A DNA stretch of 8,630 nucleotides, taken from assembly GCA_030447005.1 (NCBI GenBank), contig JAUJME010000055.1, forward strand, positions 1 through 8,630, in the 5' to 3' direction. Below are positions 1 to 6,214 of the stretch, one piece after another (position 1 is the first letter of the stretch; every line of letters starts with the position of its first letter). Below the pieces are notes generated by a model. That model was not told the DNA's origin. It ran no database searches and saw only the letters and a list, made by a program, of their open reading frames with translations. The DNA is from Solirubrobacteraceae bacterium (GTDB lineage Bacteria > Actinomycetota > Thermoleophilia > Solirubrobacterales > Solirubrobacteraceae). The position numbers and the translations under genes were made by a program.

Positions 1-274
1 CGACGTCGAAGCCCTCGATCGAGTTCGTCTGCGGGTTCTTGAAGCCGAACGGCGGCACGTCGTACTTGACGCCGATCGTGATCTCGCCCTTCTCCTGGAT
101 CCGGCCGAGCACGCTGTCCGGCGGGTACTCCTTGACGTCGGCGGCCGGCGTGGCCTCCTCGCCCGGCGCGACGCCCGTGCCCTCGCCGTCGTCGCCGCAG
201 GCCGCCAGCCCGAGCGCCGCGACGAGCGCGACCAGCAGCGCCAGCAGCCACCGCGTGTTCCCCATGCCCCTCAT
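1..274 (-). CDS. Polar amino acid ABC transporter substrate-binding lipoprotein, N-terminal part
   Basis: Only the first 91 codons are in the window; the rest runs off the left edge. The N-terminus has Arg at residues 2 and 8, then a hydrophobic stretch of Leu, Ala and Val (residues 9-25) ending in the lipobox L23-A24-A25-C26. It should therefore be cut by lipoprotein signal peptidase and lipid-anchored at Cys26 outside the membrane. An Asp/Glu/Gly/Pro-rich linker follows, and from about residue 60 the segment GEITIGVKYDVPPFGFKN resembles the first strand of family 3 solute-binding proteins (glutamine/glutamate type). I chose ATG 274 over ATG 265 because GGGGG at 283-287 lies 8 nt upstream. 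The gene starts 12 nt after the ATPase gene, so it is the binding protein of the same importer. The exact amino acid bound cannot be read from this fragment. Confidence 0.9.
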   Translation of the reverse strand, partial: MRGMGNTRWLLALLVALVAALGLAACGDDGEGTGVAPGEEATPAADVKEYPPDSVLGRIQEKGEITIGVKYDVPPFGFKNPQTNSIEGFDV

Positions 275-282
275 CTGCAGTT

Positions 283-288
283 CCCCCT
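283..288 (-). promoter_or_regulatory. Shine-Dalgarno sequence of the binding-protein gene, overlapping the ATPase stop codon
   Basis: Read on the minus strand this is AGGGGG, ending 8 nt before ATG 274. It overlaps the TAG stop of the ATPase gene (287-289), so ribosomes ending on the ATPase cover the binding-protein start site. It decides ATG 274 as the start, since ATG 265 would lie 17 nt away. Confidence 0.65.
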
Positions 289-1039
289 AGTGATGGATGA
301 TCTTGTCGACGAACTCGCGCGCGCGTTCGCTCTTGGCCGCCGAGAAGAACTCGTCCGGCGGGCCCTGCTCGACGATGACCCCGCCGTCGATGAAGACCAG
401 GCGGTCGCAGACCTCGCGGGCGAAGCCCATCTCGTGGGTCACCACGAGCATCGTCATGCCCTCGCGCGCGAGGTCGCGCATGACGTCGAGCACCTCCCGG
501 ATCATCTCCGGGTCCAGCGCCGACGTCGGCTCGTCGAAGAGCATGAGCTTGGGCTCCATGGCCAGCGCGCGGGCGATCGCGACGCGCTGCTGCTGGCCCC
601 CGGAGAGGTCGGCGGGATAGGCGCCGGCCTTCTCGGCGATCCCGACCCGCTCGAGCAGCGCCTCGCCGCGCTCGCGCGCGGCCCCGCGCTCGGAGCCCTT
701 GACCTTCACCGGGCCGAGCATGACGTTGTCGAGCACCGTCATGTGCGGGAAGAGGTTGAACTGCTGGAAGACCATCCCGATCTGCGCGCGCAGCCCGGCG
801 AGCGCCTTGCCCGCCCGGGCGACCGAGTGGCCGTCGAAGGTGATGTCGCCGGAGTCGACGGTCTCCAGCCCGTTGACGCAGCGGAGCATCGTCGACTTGC
901 CCGAGCCCGACGGCCCGGCGATGACGATCGCCTCGCCGCGGTCGACGGCGAGGTCGATGCCGTCGAGCACGACGTTGTCGCCGAACGACTTGCGCACGTC
1001 GCGCAGCTCGACGAGATGCTGGGTCCCCTGGTCGCTCAC
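287..1039 (-). CDS. glnQ: Polar amino acid ABC transporter ATP-binding protein (GlnQ type)
   Basis: This is the cytoplasmic ATPase that powers a polar amino acid importer. All ABC motifs are present in the 250-residue protein: Walker [10 protein letters not shown] (42-50), Q-loop around Q92-Q93 ([13 protein letters not shown]), signature LSGGQQQR (145-152), Walker B LMLFDEP (165-171), D-loop SALD (173-176) and H-loop His202 in VTHE. The length and the [13 protein letters not shown] segment are typical of the GlnQ/ArtP/HisP group. The start is GTG 1039, giving MSDQGTQ; a TAGCTT hexamer ends 9 nt upstream, suggesting a nearly leaderless transcript. It lies 59 bp downstream of the helicase on the same strand and 12 bp upstream of the binding-protein gene. 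No permease gene is visible and it probably lies beyond the left edge. The family is certain; the substrate (Gln, Glu or another polar amino acid) is inferred. Confidence 0.96.
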   Translation of the reverse strand: MSDQGTQHLVELRDVRKSFGDNVVLDGIDLAVDRGEAIVIAGPSGSGKSTMLRCVNGLETVDSGDITFDGHSVARAGKALAGLRAQIGMVFQQFNLFPHMTVLDNVMLGPVKVKGSERGAARERGEALLERVGIAEKAGAYPADLSGGQQQRVAIARALAMEPKLMLFDEPTSALDPEMIREVLDVMRDLAREGMTMLVVTHEMGFAREVCDRLVFIDGGVIVEQGPPDEFFSAAKSERAREFVDKIIHH

Positions 1040-1048
1040 GCGGGCGGG

Positions 1049-1054
1049 AAGCTA
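1049..1054 (-). promoter_or_regulatory. Candidate -10 element for glnQ (TAGCTT, near-leaderless)
   Basis: On the minus strand TAGCTT fits the TANNNT -10 consensus and is followed by 9 nt and then GTG 1039. Transcription would begin within about 0-3 nt of the start codon. No clear Shine-Dalgarno precedes the GTG, which agrees with leaderless initiation. I see no good -35 hexamer. The same arrangement occurs at 4158 and 7854. Confidence 0.45.
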
Positions 1055-1098
1055 CCGGGCCGGGCGGCCGGGTGGCGCGCCCTCAGGGAACCTCGAGG

Positions 1099-3969
1099 TC
1101 AGTCGCCGTCGCCGAGCACCGCTCGGCGCACCGCCTCGGCGGCGTCGACGGCCCCGTTGGGCGCCGCGCCGTTGGCGGCCGGCTTGCGGCGGGTGCGCTT
1201 CTTGGGCGGCGCCTCGAGGACGATCGACTCGATCGCCTCGGCGGCGGGCTTGGCCGCCGGCTTGCGGCGGGTGCGCTTCGGCTTGGGCTTCGCCTCCGGC
1301 TCGGGCGCAGGGTCCGGCTCCGGTGCGGCCAGCGGCTCCGCCGGCGCCTCGGCGGTCGGCGCCGCGGGCTTCTTCGAGCGCCGGCGCGAGCGCCGCCGCT
1401 TGGGCGGGTCGACGTCGGAGGCCGTGACCTCGGGCGAGTAGGGCTCGATCTCGGCGACCTCGACGGGGGCGTCCTCGGCCTGGGCGTCGCCCTCGGGCAG
1501 CCCCTCGAGCCCCTCGACGCCCTCGACCATCACCTCGGCGCCCTCGGCGAGCCCCTCGCCCTTGCCCTTGCCCTTGCGCCGCCGCGTGGTGCGCTTGCGG
1601 CCCTTGGGGAAGTTGCGCAGCAGCTCGCGGGCGAGCGCCGCCGGCTTGCGCGACATCCGCGTCCGCGCGCCGTTGATGACCTCGCCGGCCTCGGCCGTGT
1701 GCGGCAGGGCGGCGGCGAGCAGCGCGGCGCTCAGCCTCCGGTCCTGCTGGCGGGAGGCGTGCACGAGGCGGCGGGCGTTGCGCGCGTGGGCGCCGCCCGA
1801 GGAGTTGACGAGCAGGCCGAGCAGCCGCTTGGTCTCCGGCCACCGCTGCACCGCGTACTCCTCGTGGACCTCGCGGGTGTACTCCGCGCAGTGCCAGATC
1901 CAGTTGTTGGCCTGGTCGCGGCGGCCGATCTTCTTCTCGGCGAGCGCGAGGAGCACGATCTTGACCCCCTCGCGCTTCTCCTCGCGCGGCCACGTGCCGA
2001 TGATCTCGACCGCCACGTCGAAGGCCTCGGCGTCCTTGGCCGCCGCGATCTCCTGGAGCGCGCGCAGGCGCAGCTGCGGGTTCTTGTTGCGCTGGATCGC
2101 GGTGAGCAGGAACGCCCGCTTGAGCTCGCCGCTCTGGTCGAAGTGCAGCATCGCGCGCGCCCGGCGCCAGCCGTTGGGCGCGACGCGCGCGCCGGCGAGC
2201 GCCGCCCACTGGATCTGCTCGCCGTAGTCGAGGTGCTCGACCGCGATCCGCCAGAGCTCACGCTCGAAGACCTCGATCCGCCGGTTCTCCTCGCCGGTGA
2301 CCGGCAGCACCCGGCGCTCGACCCGCAGCCGCCGGCCGCGGCCCCGGCGCACCGGCCCCACGACGATCGCGCCGCCGCGGTAGACGTCGCGGTCGAGCAG
2401 GGAGTGCAGCGTGACGACGGGGTCGTCGTGCTTGGTCGCCGGGTGGACGAAGTCCACGACGATCCCCGACTCCTTGCCCGGGTGGCGGCGGGTGACGCGG
2501 CCCACGCGCTGCTGGTAGATGCGCCTGGAGGCCGTCGGCGCGAGGTGCATGCAGACCGTCGCGCGCGGCGAGTTCCACCCCTCGGCGAGCAGCTGGGCGT
2601 TGACGAGGACGTCGACGTCGCCGCGCTCGTAGGCGGCGAGCGTCTCGGCCAGCTCGCGCTTGGGCGTCTCGCCCGAGACCGCGCGCGCCTTCAGGCCCAC
2701 GTCGCGGAACGCCTCGGCGACGTTGTAGGCGTGGCGCACGCCCGCGGCGTAGATGACGCCGGGCACGCCGTCGAAGCGCGTCTTGTAGAGGTCGGCGATC
2801 GCCATGTTGAACGGCAGCTGGTCGAGCAGCTCGGCGAGCATCTCCTGGTCGAACTCGACGTCGACGTCCCCGCGGCGCAGAGGGACCTTGGCGATCGTCC
2901 GCACGCCCGGCCCGGGCGGGATGCGCACGCAGCGCAGCGGCGCGATCACGCCGCGGCGCGCGGCCTGGGCGAGGTCGAAGCGCGAGGTCTGGGTCGGGAA
3001 CAGGTCGGTGACGTGGCGGGCGATCAGCGCGCCCGTCGCCGTCATGCCGATGAAGATCGGGCCGGCCCACTGGCGGATGGAGCCCGACGTCTTCTCGCCG
3101 AGCGCGGTGTGGGCCTCGTCGCAGATGACGATCGTGTAGGCGTCGGAGACCTTGCCCGCGTTGCGCACGAACCACTGGTAGGTCTCGACCGTCACGGGTC
3201 CGTTCCCGGGGTCGTGGGGCTCCGAGCCGTCGTCGGCCTTGAGCAGGGCGCCCGCGATGCGGTCGCGGTAGCCACGGTCGCGCAGCTCGCCGTGGAACTG
3301 GTCGACCAGGTTGCGGCGGTGGGTGAGGATCAGGACGCCGCCGGTGCGCGACGCCTCGACGAAGCCGAGCGCGGCGACCGTCTTGCCGGCGCCCGTCGCG
3401 TGCTCGAACCAGAAGCGCTTGTCGGCGTTGGGGTCGTCGGGCGCCTCGGGGGCGTCGAGCTCCTCGTCGCCGGCGGGCTCCTCCGCCCAGTCCTGCGGCT
3501 CCTCGTCGGGCTCGTCCTCCTCGAGGTCGGGCGGCAGATCCTCCTCGCCGGGGATGGCGGGCGAGGCGAGCTCGCCCTCGGGGACCTCGGCGGCGGTCGC
3601 CGTGACGCCCGGGCCGCCCTGCGCGCTCGCCAGCAGCGCGGTCAGCGTGCCCGAGAGCGCGTCGACCTGGTGGGCGGAGAGGACGGTGCCGTCGACGAGC
3701 GTCGGCTCGGGGACGCTGAGCAGGCGCTCGAGCCCCAGCAGCAGCGACCACTCGCGCCGCCACTCGATCGACGGCCGCTCCGCGCCCGCCTCGATCTCGG
3801 CCAGCGCGGCGTCGAAGCCGTGACGGCGGGGGCTGCCGGGCGCGAGCGCGTCCGCGAGGTCCTCGCCCTCGAGCACGAAGGGCTCGCGGGTGAAGGACTG
3901 GACCCGCTCGATGTCGTCGGTTGAAGGCGGAGACGCGGCCGGATCGGCCACTGGCAAGAGTTCAGCCAC
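1099..3969 (-). CDS. DEAH-box superfamily 2 helicase with acidic insertion and charged C-terminal tail
   Basis: An ATP-dependent helicase or translocase of about 956 residues; its substrate is unknown. Numbering is from GTG 3969. A Q-motif-like segment LSAHQVDAL holds Gln101. Motif I ATGAGKT is at 191-197, motif Ia is in LILTHRRNLVDQ, motif II DEAH at 284-287, motif III TAT at 310-312 and motif VI QRVGRVTR at 487-494, followed by IVVDFVHP. This is a full two-RecA core. Between Gln101 and the P-loop lies an insertion whose segment 140-183 is mostly Asp, Glu and Pro. After the core, about 605-775 looks alpha-helical with no family I recognise. From about 785 to the end is a low-complexity tail alternating Lys/Arg-rich and Glu-rich blocks. 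The start is uncertain: GTG 3951 and GTG 4014 are also in frame, none has a strong Shine-Dalgarno, and codon bias fades upstream of about 3915. The open frame continues to 4566, but that part overlaps the thioredoxin gene and should not be coding. Confidence 0.9.
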   Translation of the reverse strand: MAELLPVADPAASPPSTDDIERVQSFTREPFVLEGEDLADALAPGSPRRHGFDAALAEIEAGAERPSIEWRREWSLLLGLERLLSVPEPTLVDGTVLSAHQVDALSGTLTALLASAQGGPGVTATAAEVPEGELASPAIPGEEDLPPDLEEDEPDEEPQDWAEEPAGDEELDAPEAPDDPNADKRFWFEHATGAGKTVAALGFVEASRTGGVLILTHRRNLVDQFHGELRDRGYRDRIAGALLKADDGSEPHDPGNGPVTVETYQWFVRNAGKVSDAYTIVICDEAHTALGEKTSGSIRQWAGPIFIGMTATGALIARHVTDLFPTQTSRFDLAQAARRGVIAPLRCVRIPPGPGVRTIAKVPLRRGDVDVEFDQEMLAELLDQLPFNMAIADLYKTRFDGVPGVIYAAGVRHAYNVAEAFRDVGLKARAVSGETPKRELAETLAAYERGDVDVLVNAQLLAEGWNSPRATVCMHLAPTASRRIYQQRVGRVTRRHPGKESGIVVDFVHPATKHDDPVVTLHSLLDRDVYRGGAIVVGPVRRGRGRRLRVERRVLPVTGEENRRIEVFERELWRIAVEHLDYGEQIQWAALAGARVAPNGWRRARAMLHFDQSGELKRAFLLTAIQRNKNPQLRLRALQEIAAAKDAEAFDVAVEIIGTWPREEKREGVKIVLLALAEKKIGRRDQANNWIWHCAEYTREVHEEYAVQRWPETKRLLGLLVNSSGGAHARNARRLVHASRQQDRRLSAALLAAALPHTAEAGEVINGARTRMSRKPAALARELLRNFPKGRKRTTRRRKGKGKGEGLAEGAEVMVEGVEGLEGLPEGDAQAEDAPVEVAEIEPYSPEVTASDVDPPKRRRSRRRSKKPAAPTAEAPAEPLAAPEPDPAPEPEAKPKPKRTRRKPAAKPAAEAIESIVLEAPPKKRTRRKPAANGAAPNGAVDAAEAVRRAVLGDGD
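1178..1279 (-). repeat. Two 24-nt exact direct repeats, 78-nt period, in the helicase tail
   Basis: The stretches 1178-1201 and 1256-1279 are identical over 24 nt and start 78 nt (26 codons) apart. Each encodes part of a KRTRRKPA motif in the helicase C-terminal tail. A related SKKPAA block lies upstream in the protein. This looks like internal duplication of a basic, Pro/Ala-rich tail module. Confidence 0.85.
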
Positions 3970-4171
3970 GGAAGGCTCGCTGCTGGACGTGAGGGAGTCG
4001 TGGCCACGGCACACGGCTCCGGGGACTCGCGGCACCTGCTCGGGCGGTTCGCGCGATGCGCTGCACCGGACGGACCCTGAGCTCCAGATCCTGCGAGTAC
4101 GGACATTGAAGCAGACGCGCCGGTCGCACACCAACGGCCGCCGCGCGGGGCCGCGGATACCCTCTCTCTCG
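3970..4171. other. Divergent intergenic region between helicase and thioredoxin operon
   Basis: About 200 bp of visibly lower GC separate the minus-strand helicase from the plus-strand operon. Both promoters are expected here. On the plus side there is a TACCCT hexamer at 4158. On the minus side I find no TANNNT hexamer near any candidate helicase start. Open frames crossing the region (for example minus 3642-4106) lack the coding bias of the neighbouring genes. Confidence 0.6.
4158..4163 (+). promoter_or_regulatory. Candidate -10 element of the six-ORF operon (TACCCT, leaderless)
   Basis: TACCCT matches TANNNT and is followed by exactly 8 nt and then ATG 4172. Transcription would start at or within about two bases of the start codon. 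The sequence just before the ATG is CCTCTCTCTCG, which has no Shine-Dalgarno, as expected for a leaderless mRNA. No convincing -35 is visible. Confidence 0.55.
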
Positions 4172-4747
4172 ATGCGCCGCGCGCTGCCCATCGTCGCCAT
4201 GCTCGGCCTCCTCGCCGTCCTGCTGATCGGGCTCGCGCAGGCGGGCGGCGGCGGGGAGCCGGAGCCCGAGCCGTTCGATCTCGCAGCCGCCCAGCGGCAG
4301 CTCGCCGGCGCGCCGGCGCCCCTCGCGGCGCTCCACCGCGACGCCAACCGCCTGCTCGGCGGGGGGCCGCGCGCGTTCGAGGCGCGCCTGCGCGAGCTGC
4401 GCGGCTTCCCCATCGTCGTCAACAAGTGGGCCACCTGGTGCGGCCCGTGCCAGGTCGAGTTCCCGCACTTCCAGCAGCAGGCGACCAAGCGCGGCAAGGA
4501 GATCGCCTTCCTCGGCGTCGACTCCGACGACAACCGCGCGGAGGCGACGACCTTCCTGCGCGACACCCCCGTGCCCTTCCCCTCCTACGAGGACCCCGAC
4601 TCGCGGATCGCCGACAAGTACGCGCCCGCGGGCTTCCCCACCACCGTCTTCATCGACGAGCGCGGCCGGACCGCCTTCATCCACCAGGGGCAGTACCGCT
4701 CCGAGGCCGACCTCGCCGCCGACATCGACCGCTACCTGACGCCGTGA
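4172..4747 (+). CDS. Membrane-anchored TlpA/ResA-like thiol-disulfide oxidoreductase
   Basis: A 191-aa protein with an uncleaved signal anchor or signal peptide at the N-terminus (RR at 2-3, hydrophobic 4-24) and a short Glu/Pro linker (29-34). A thioredoxin fold follows: the active site is WATWCGPC with Cys90 and Cys93, and the cis-proline is Pro156 in AGFPTTVFID. The segment EIAFLGVDSDDNRAEATTFL is typical of the TlpA/ResA/AhpC-TSA branch. Such proteins reduce or exchange disulfides outside the membrane, for example in cytochrome c maturation. No cytochrome genes are in the window, so the partner is unknown. ATG 4172 is chosen because it begins the signal segment and sits 8 nt after TACCCT; ATG 4199 would lose the charged N-terminus. 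Its TGA overlaps the next gene's GTG. Confidence 0.92.
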   Translation: MRRALPIVAMLGLLAVLLIGLAQAGGGGEPEPEPFDLAAAQRQLAGAPAPLAALHRDANRLLGGGPRAFEARLRELRGFPIVVNKWATWCGPCQVEFPHFQQQATKRGKEIAFLGVDSDDNRAEATTFLRDTPVPFPSYEDPDSRIADKYAPAGFPTTVFIDERGRTAFIHQGQYRSEADLAADIDRYLTP

Positions 4748-5181
4748 GCGGCGAGGTGCGCCGCGCGCGCGGCGCCGCGGAGCGCCAGGCGGCGCGGGCG
4801 CTGCGGATCGAGGTCTTCGCGGGCGAGCAGGGCGTCCTCGCCGAGGCGGAGCGCAGCGCCGACGACGACGAGGCGCTCCACCTGCTGGCCGCGGGGGACG
4901 ACAGCGCCGTCCTCGGCACCTGCCGGCTCGTCTTCTCGGGCGCGGCCGCGCGGCTCGGCCGCCTCGTGGTGCGCCGCGACGCGCGCCGGCGGGGGATCGC
5001 CACCGCGCTGCTCGCCGAGGCCGAGCGCGAGGCGCGCGCCGCCGGGGCGCACCTGATCGTCCTCAACGCCCAGACCGCCGCCGAGCCGCTCTACGAGCGG
5101 GCGGGCTACGTCGCACGCGGGGAGCGCTTCGTCCAGGAGGGCATCGAGCACGTCACGATGCGCAAGGAACTCCCGAGATGA
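4744..5181 (+). CDS. GNAT-family N-acetyltransferase, YjcF/ElaA-like
   Basis: A 145-aa acetyl-CoA-dependent N-acetyltransferase, probably cytoplasmic. The N-terminal RIEVFAGEQGV (21-31) matches the VFxxEQxV pattern of the YjcF/ElaA subgroup. The acetyl-CoA pyrophosphate-binding loop is RRRGIATALL (81-90), preceded by strand LGRLVVRRDARR. LNAQTAAEPLYERAGY (107-122) is the usual C-terminal motif with a Tyr near the active site, followed by EGIEHVTM. The start is GTG 4744, sharing GTGA with the thioredoxin stop; no Shine-Dalgarno is apparent, so translational coupling is likely. The frame stays open upstream to 4426, but only as a shadow of the thioredoxin gene. The acceptor (small molecule or protein) cannot be told from sequence. 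Confidence 0.9.
   Translation: MSGEVRRARGAAERQAARALRIEVFAGEQGVLAEAERSADDDEALHLLAAGDDSAVLGTCRLVFSGAAARLGRLVVRRDARRRGIATALLAEAEREARAAGAHLIVLNAQTAAEPLYERAGYVARGERFVQEGIEHVTMRKELPR
5164..5168 (+). promoter_or_regulatory. Shine-Dalgarno (AAGGA) for the 17-aa small ORF
   Basis: AAGGA inside the last codons of the acetyltransferase gene lies 9 nt before ATG 5178. It is the clearest ribosome-binding site in the plus-strand operon, where other junctions rely on stop/start overlap. It could also be chance, because it encodes the Lys-Glu of the acetyltransferase C-terminus. Confidence 0.45.
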
Positions 5182-5231
5182 CCGACTCCACGAGATTCGC
5201 ACCGCACGCCTTCGCGAAGTCGGCCATCTAG
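5178..5231 (+). CDS. Candidate 17-aa small ORF linking acetyltransferase and GalT genes
   Basis: The frame reads MTDSTRFAPHAFAKSAI and then TAG. Its ATG shares ATGA with the acetyltransferase stop, and its TAG shares G5231 with the GTG start of the GalT-family gene. It is thus fused by overlap to both neighbours, with AAGGA 9 nt before its start. It is too short for codon statistics and no domain can be recognised. It may be a real micropeptide, a coupling device that carries ribosomes to a GTG start lacking its own Shine-Dalgarno, or the decayed N-terminus of something longer. It is in a different frame from the GalT gene, so it is not a simple N-terminal extension of it. Confidence 0.45.
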   Translation: MTDSTRFAPHAFAKSAI

Positions 5232-6214
5232 TGCATGAGATCCGCGTCGACCCGCTGACCGGCCTGCGGGCGATCATCGCCGAGGGGCGGGGGGACCGCC
5301 CGGGCGGCGGCTGGGAGCTGCCGGCGCCGCCGGCGCTCGACGCGGCCGCCGATCCGCTGCTCGAAGGCCATGAGGACCGCACGCCGCCCGAGCTCGCTGC
5401 CTTCGGCACGCCGGCCGGCCGCGCGCCCGACACCCCGGGCTGGAAGGCGCGCGCGATCCCCAACCGGTATCCGGCCCTCGTCCCCGGCGCCGCCGACCCG
5501 CCGCCGACGTCGGACCCCGGCCTCTTCTCCGCCCAGCCGGCCCTCGGCGACCACGAGGTCATCGTCAACGCCCCGCACGCCGCCACGACGCTCGCCGGCC
5601 TCGACCCGGCGCAGCTCGCCCTCGCCATGGACGCCTGGCGCGAGCGCATGCGCGTCCGCGCCGGCGCGAGCTGCCTGCACCTGCTGGTCAACGAGGGCGG
5701 CGCGGCCGGCGCCTCGCTGCCCCACACCCACGCCCAGCTCTACGCGCTGCCCTTCGTCCCGGCCGCGATCGCCCGCGAGCGCGAGCGCTTCGGCGCGCAC
5801 GCGACGCGCACCATGGGCGGCAACCTGCTCGCCGACCTCGTCCAGGAGGAGGTCCGCCGCCGCGAGCGGCTCGTCGCGGTCGACGACGACGCCGTCCTGC
5901 TGACCCCGTTCGCCTCGCGGGTTCCCTTCCAGCTCGTGCTCGCGCCGCGCCGGGCCCGCGCGCGCTTCGAGGACGACGGCGCGACGGGGGCCGCGCTGCT
6001 CCACGACGGCCTCAACCGCCTGGCGCGCCGCCTCGGCGGCTCGCCGCCGCTCAACCTGTGGGTCCGGACGGCGCCCCGCGGCGCCGACCACTTCGCCTGG
6101 CGGATCGACGTCCTCCCGCGCCTCACCTGCCTCGGCGGGCTCGAGCTGGGCACCGGCCTCGACCTCAACGAGCTCGCGCCGGAGACCGCCGCCGCCGAGC
6201 TGCGCGCGGCCTGA
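5231..6214 (+). CDS. galT: GalT-family nucleotidylyltransferase lacking the CxxC zinc site
   Basis: A 327-aa protein of the galactose-1-phosphate uridylyltransferase family (HIT superfamily). In the Leloir pathway GalT exchanges UMP between UDP-glucose and galactose-1-phosphate through a uridylyl-histidine. Family landmarks are IRVDPLTG near the start, GHEDRTPPE (46-54), IPNRYPAL (76-83), HEVIVNAPH (108-116) and the active-site PHTHAQ (164-169), where His167 should be the nucleophile; the usual triad is HPH and here it is HTH. The family CPFC zinc motif just before GHEDRTPPE is replaced by D41-P-L-L44. His116 and His165 seem to occupy the other zinc-ligand positions. The GTG 5231 start gives the usual short lead into the DPLTG motif and overlaps the preceding small ORF's stop. 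No galactose genes are adjacent, so a related reaction such as sugar-1-phosphate adenylyl transfer is possible. Confidence 0.85.
   Translation: MHEIRVDPLTGLRAIIAEGRGDRPGGGWELPAPPALDAAADPLLEGHEDRTPPELAAFGTPAGRAPDTPGWKARAIPNRYPALVPGAADPPPTSDPGLFSAQPALGDHEVIVNAPHAATTLAGLDPAQLALAMDAWRERMRVRAGASCLHLLVNEGGAAGASLPHTHAQLYALPFVPAAIARERERFGAHATRTMGGNLLADLVQEEVRRRERLVAVDDDAVLLTPFASRVPFQLVLAPRRARARFEDDGATGAALLHDGLNRLARRLGGSPPLNLWVRTAPRGADHFAWRIDVLPRLTCLGGLELGTGLDLNELAPETAAAELRAA

Noticed and set aside
1040..1098. Strong intrinsic terminator after the helicase
   Set aside because: The gap has several short GC palindromes but no stable long stem followed by a T-run on the minus strand.
290..1441. 383-codon open frame on the plus strand
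   Set aside because: Antisense to the ATPase and the helicase tail; low-complexity translation without domain motifs.
1072..3924. 950-codon open frame on the plus strand
   Set aside because: It is antisense to the helicase. It consists of Arg/Ala/Asp/Leu-rich low-complexity translation with no motif, while the minus strand carries a full helicase motif set. Long antisense frames are expected at this GC content.
3970..4566. Upstream extension of the helicase frame to ATG 4566
   Set aside because: The extension runs antisense through the thioredoxin gene, which has clear active-site motifs, and shows no helicase-like N-terminal sequence.
5235..5237. ATG 5235 as the GalT-family start
   Set aside because: It is in a different frame from the GalT protein; the in-frame start giving the family N-terminus is GTG 5231.
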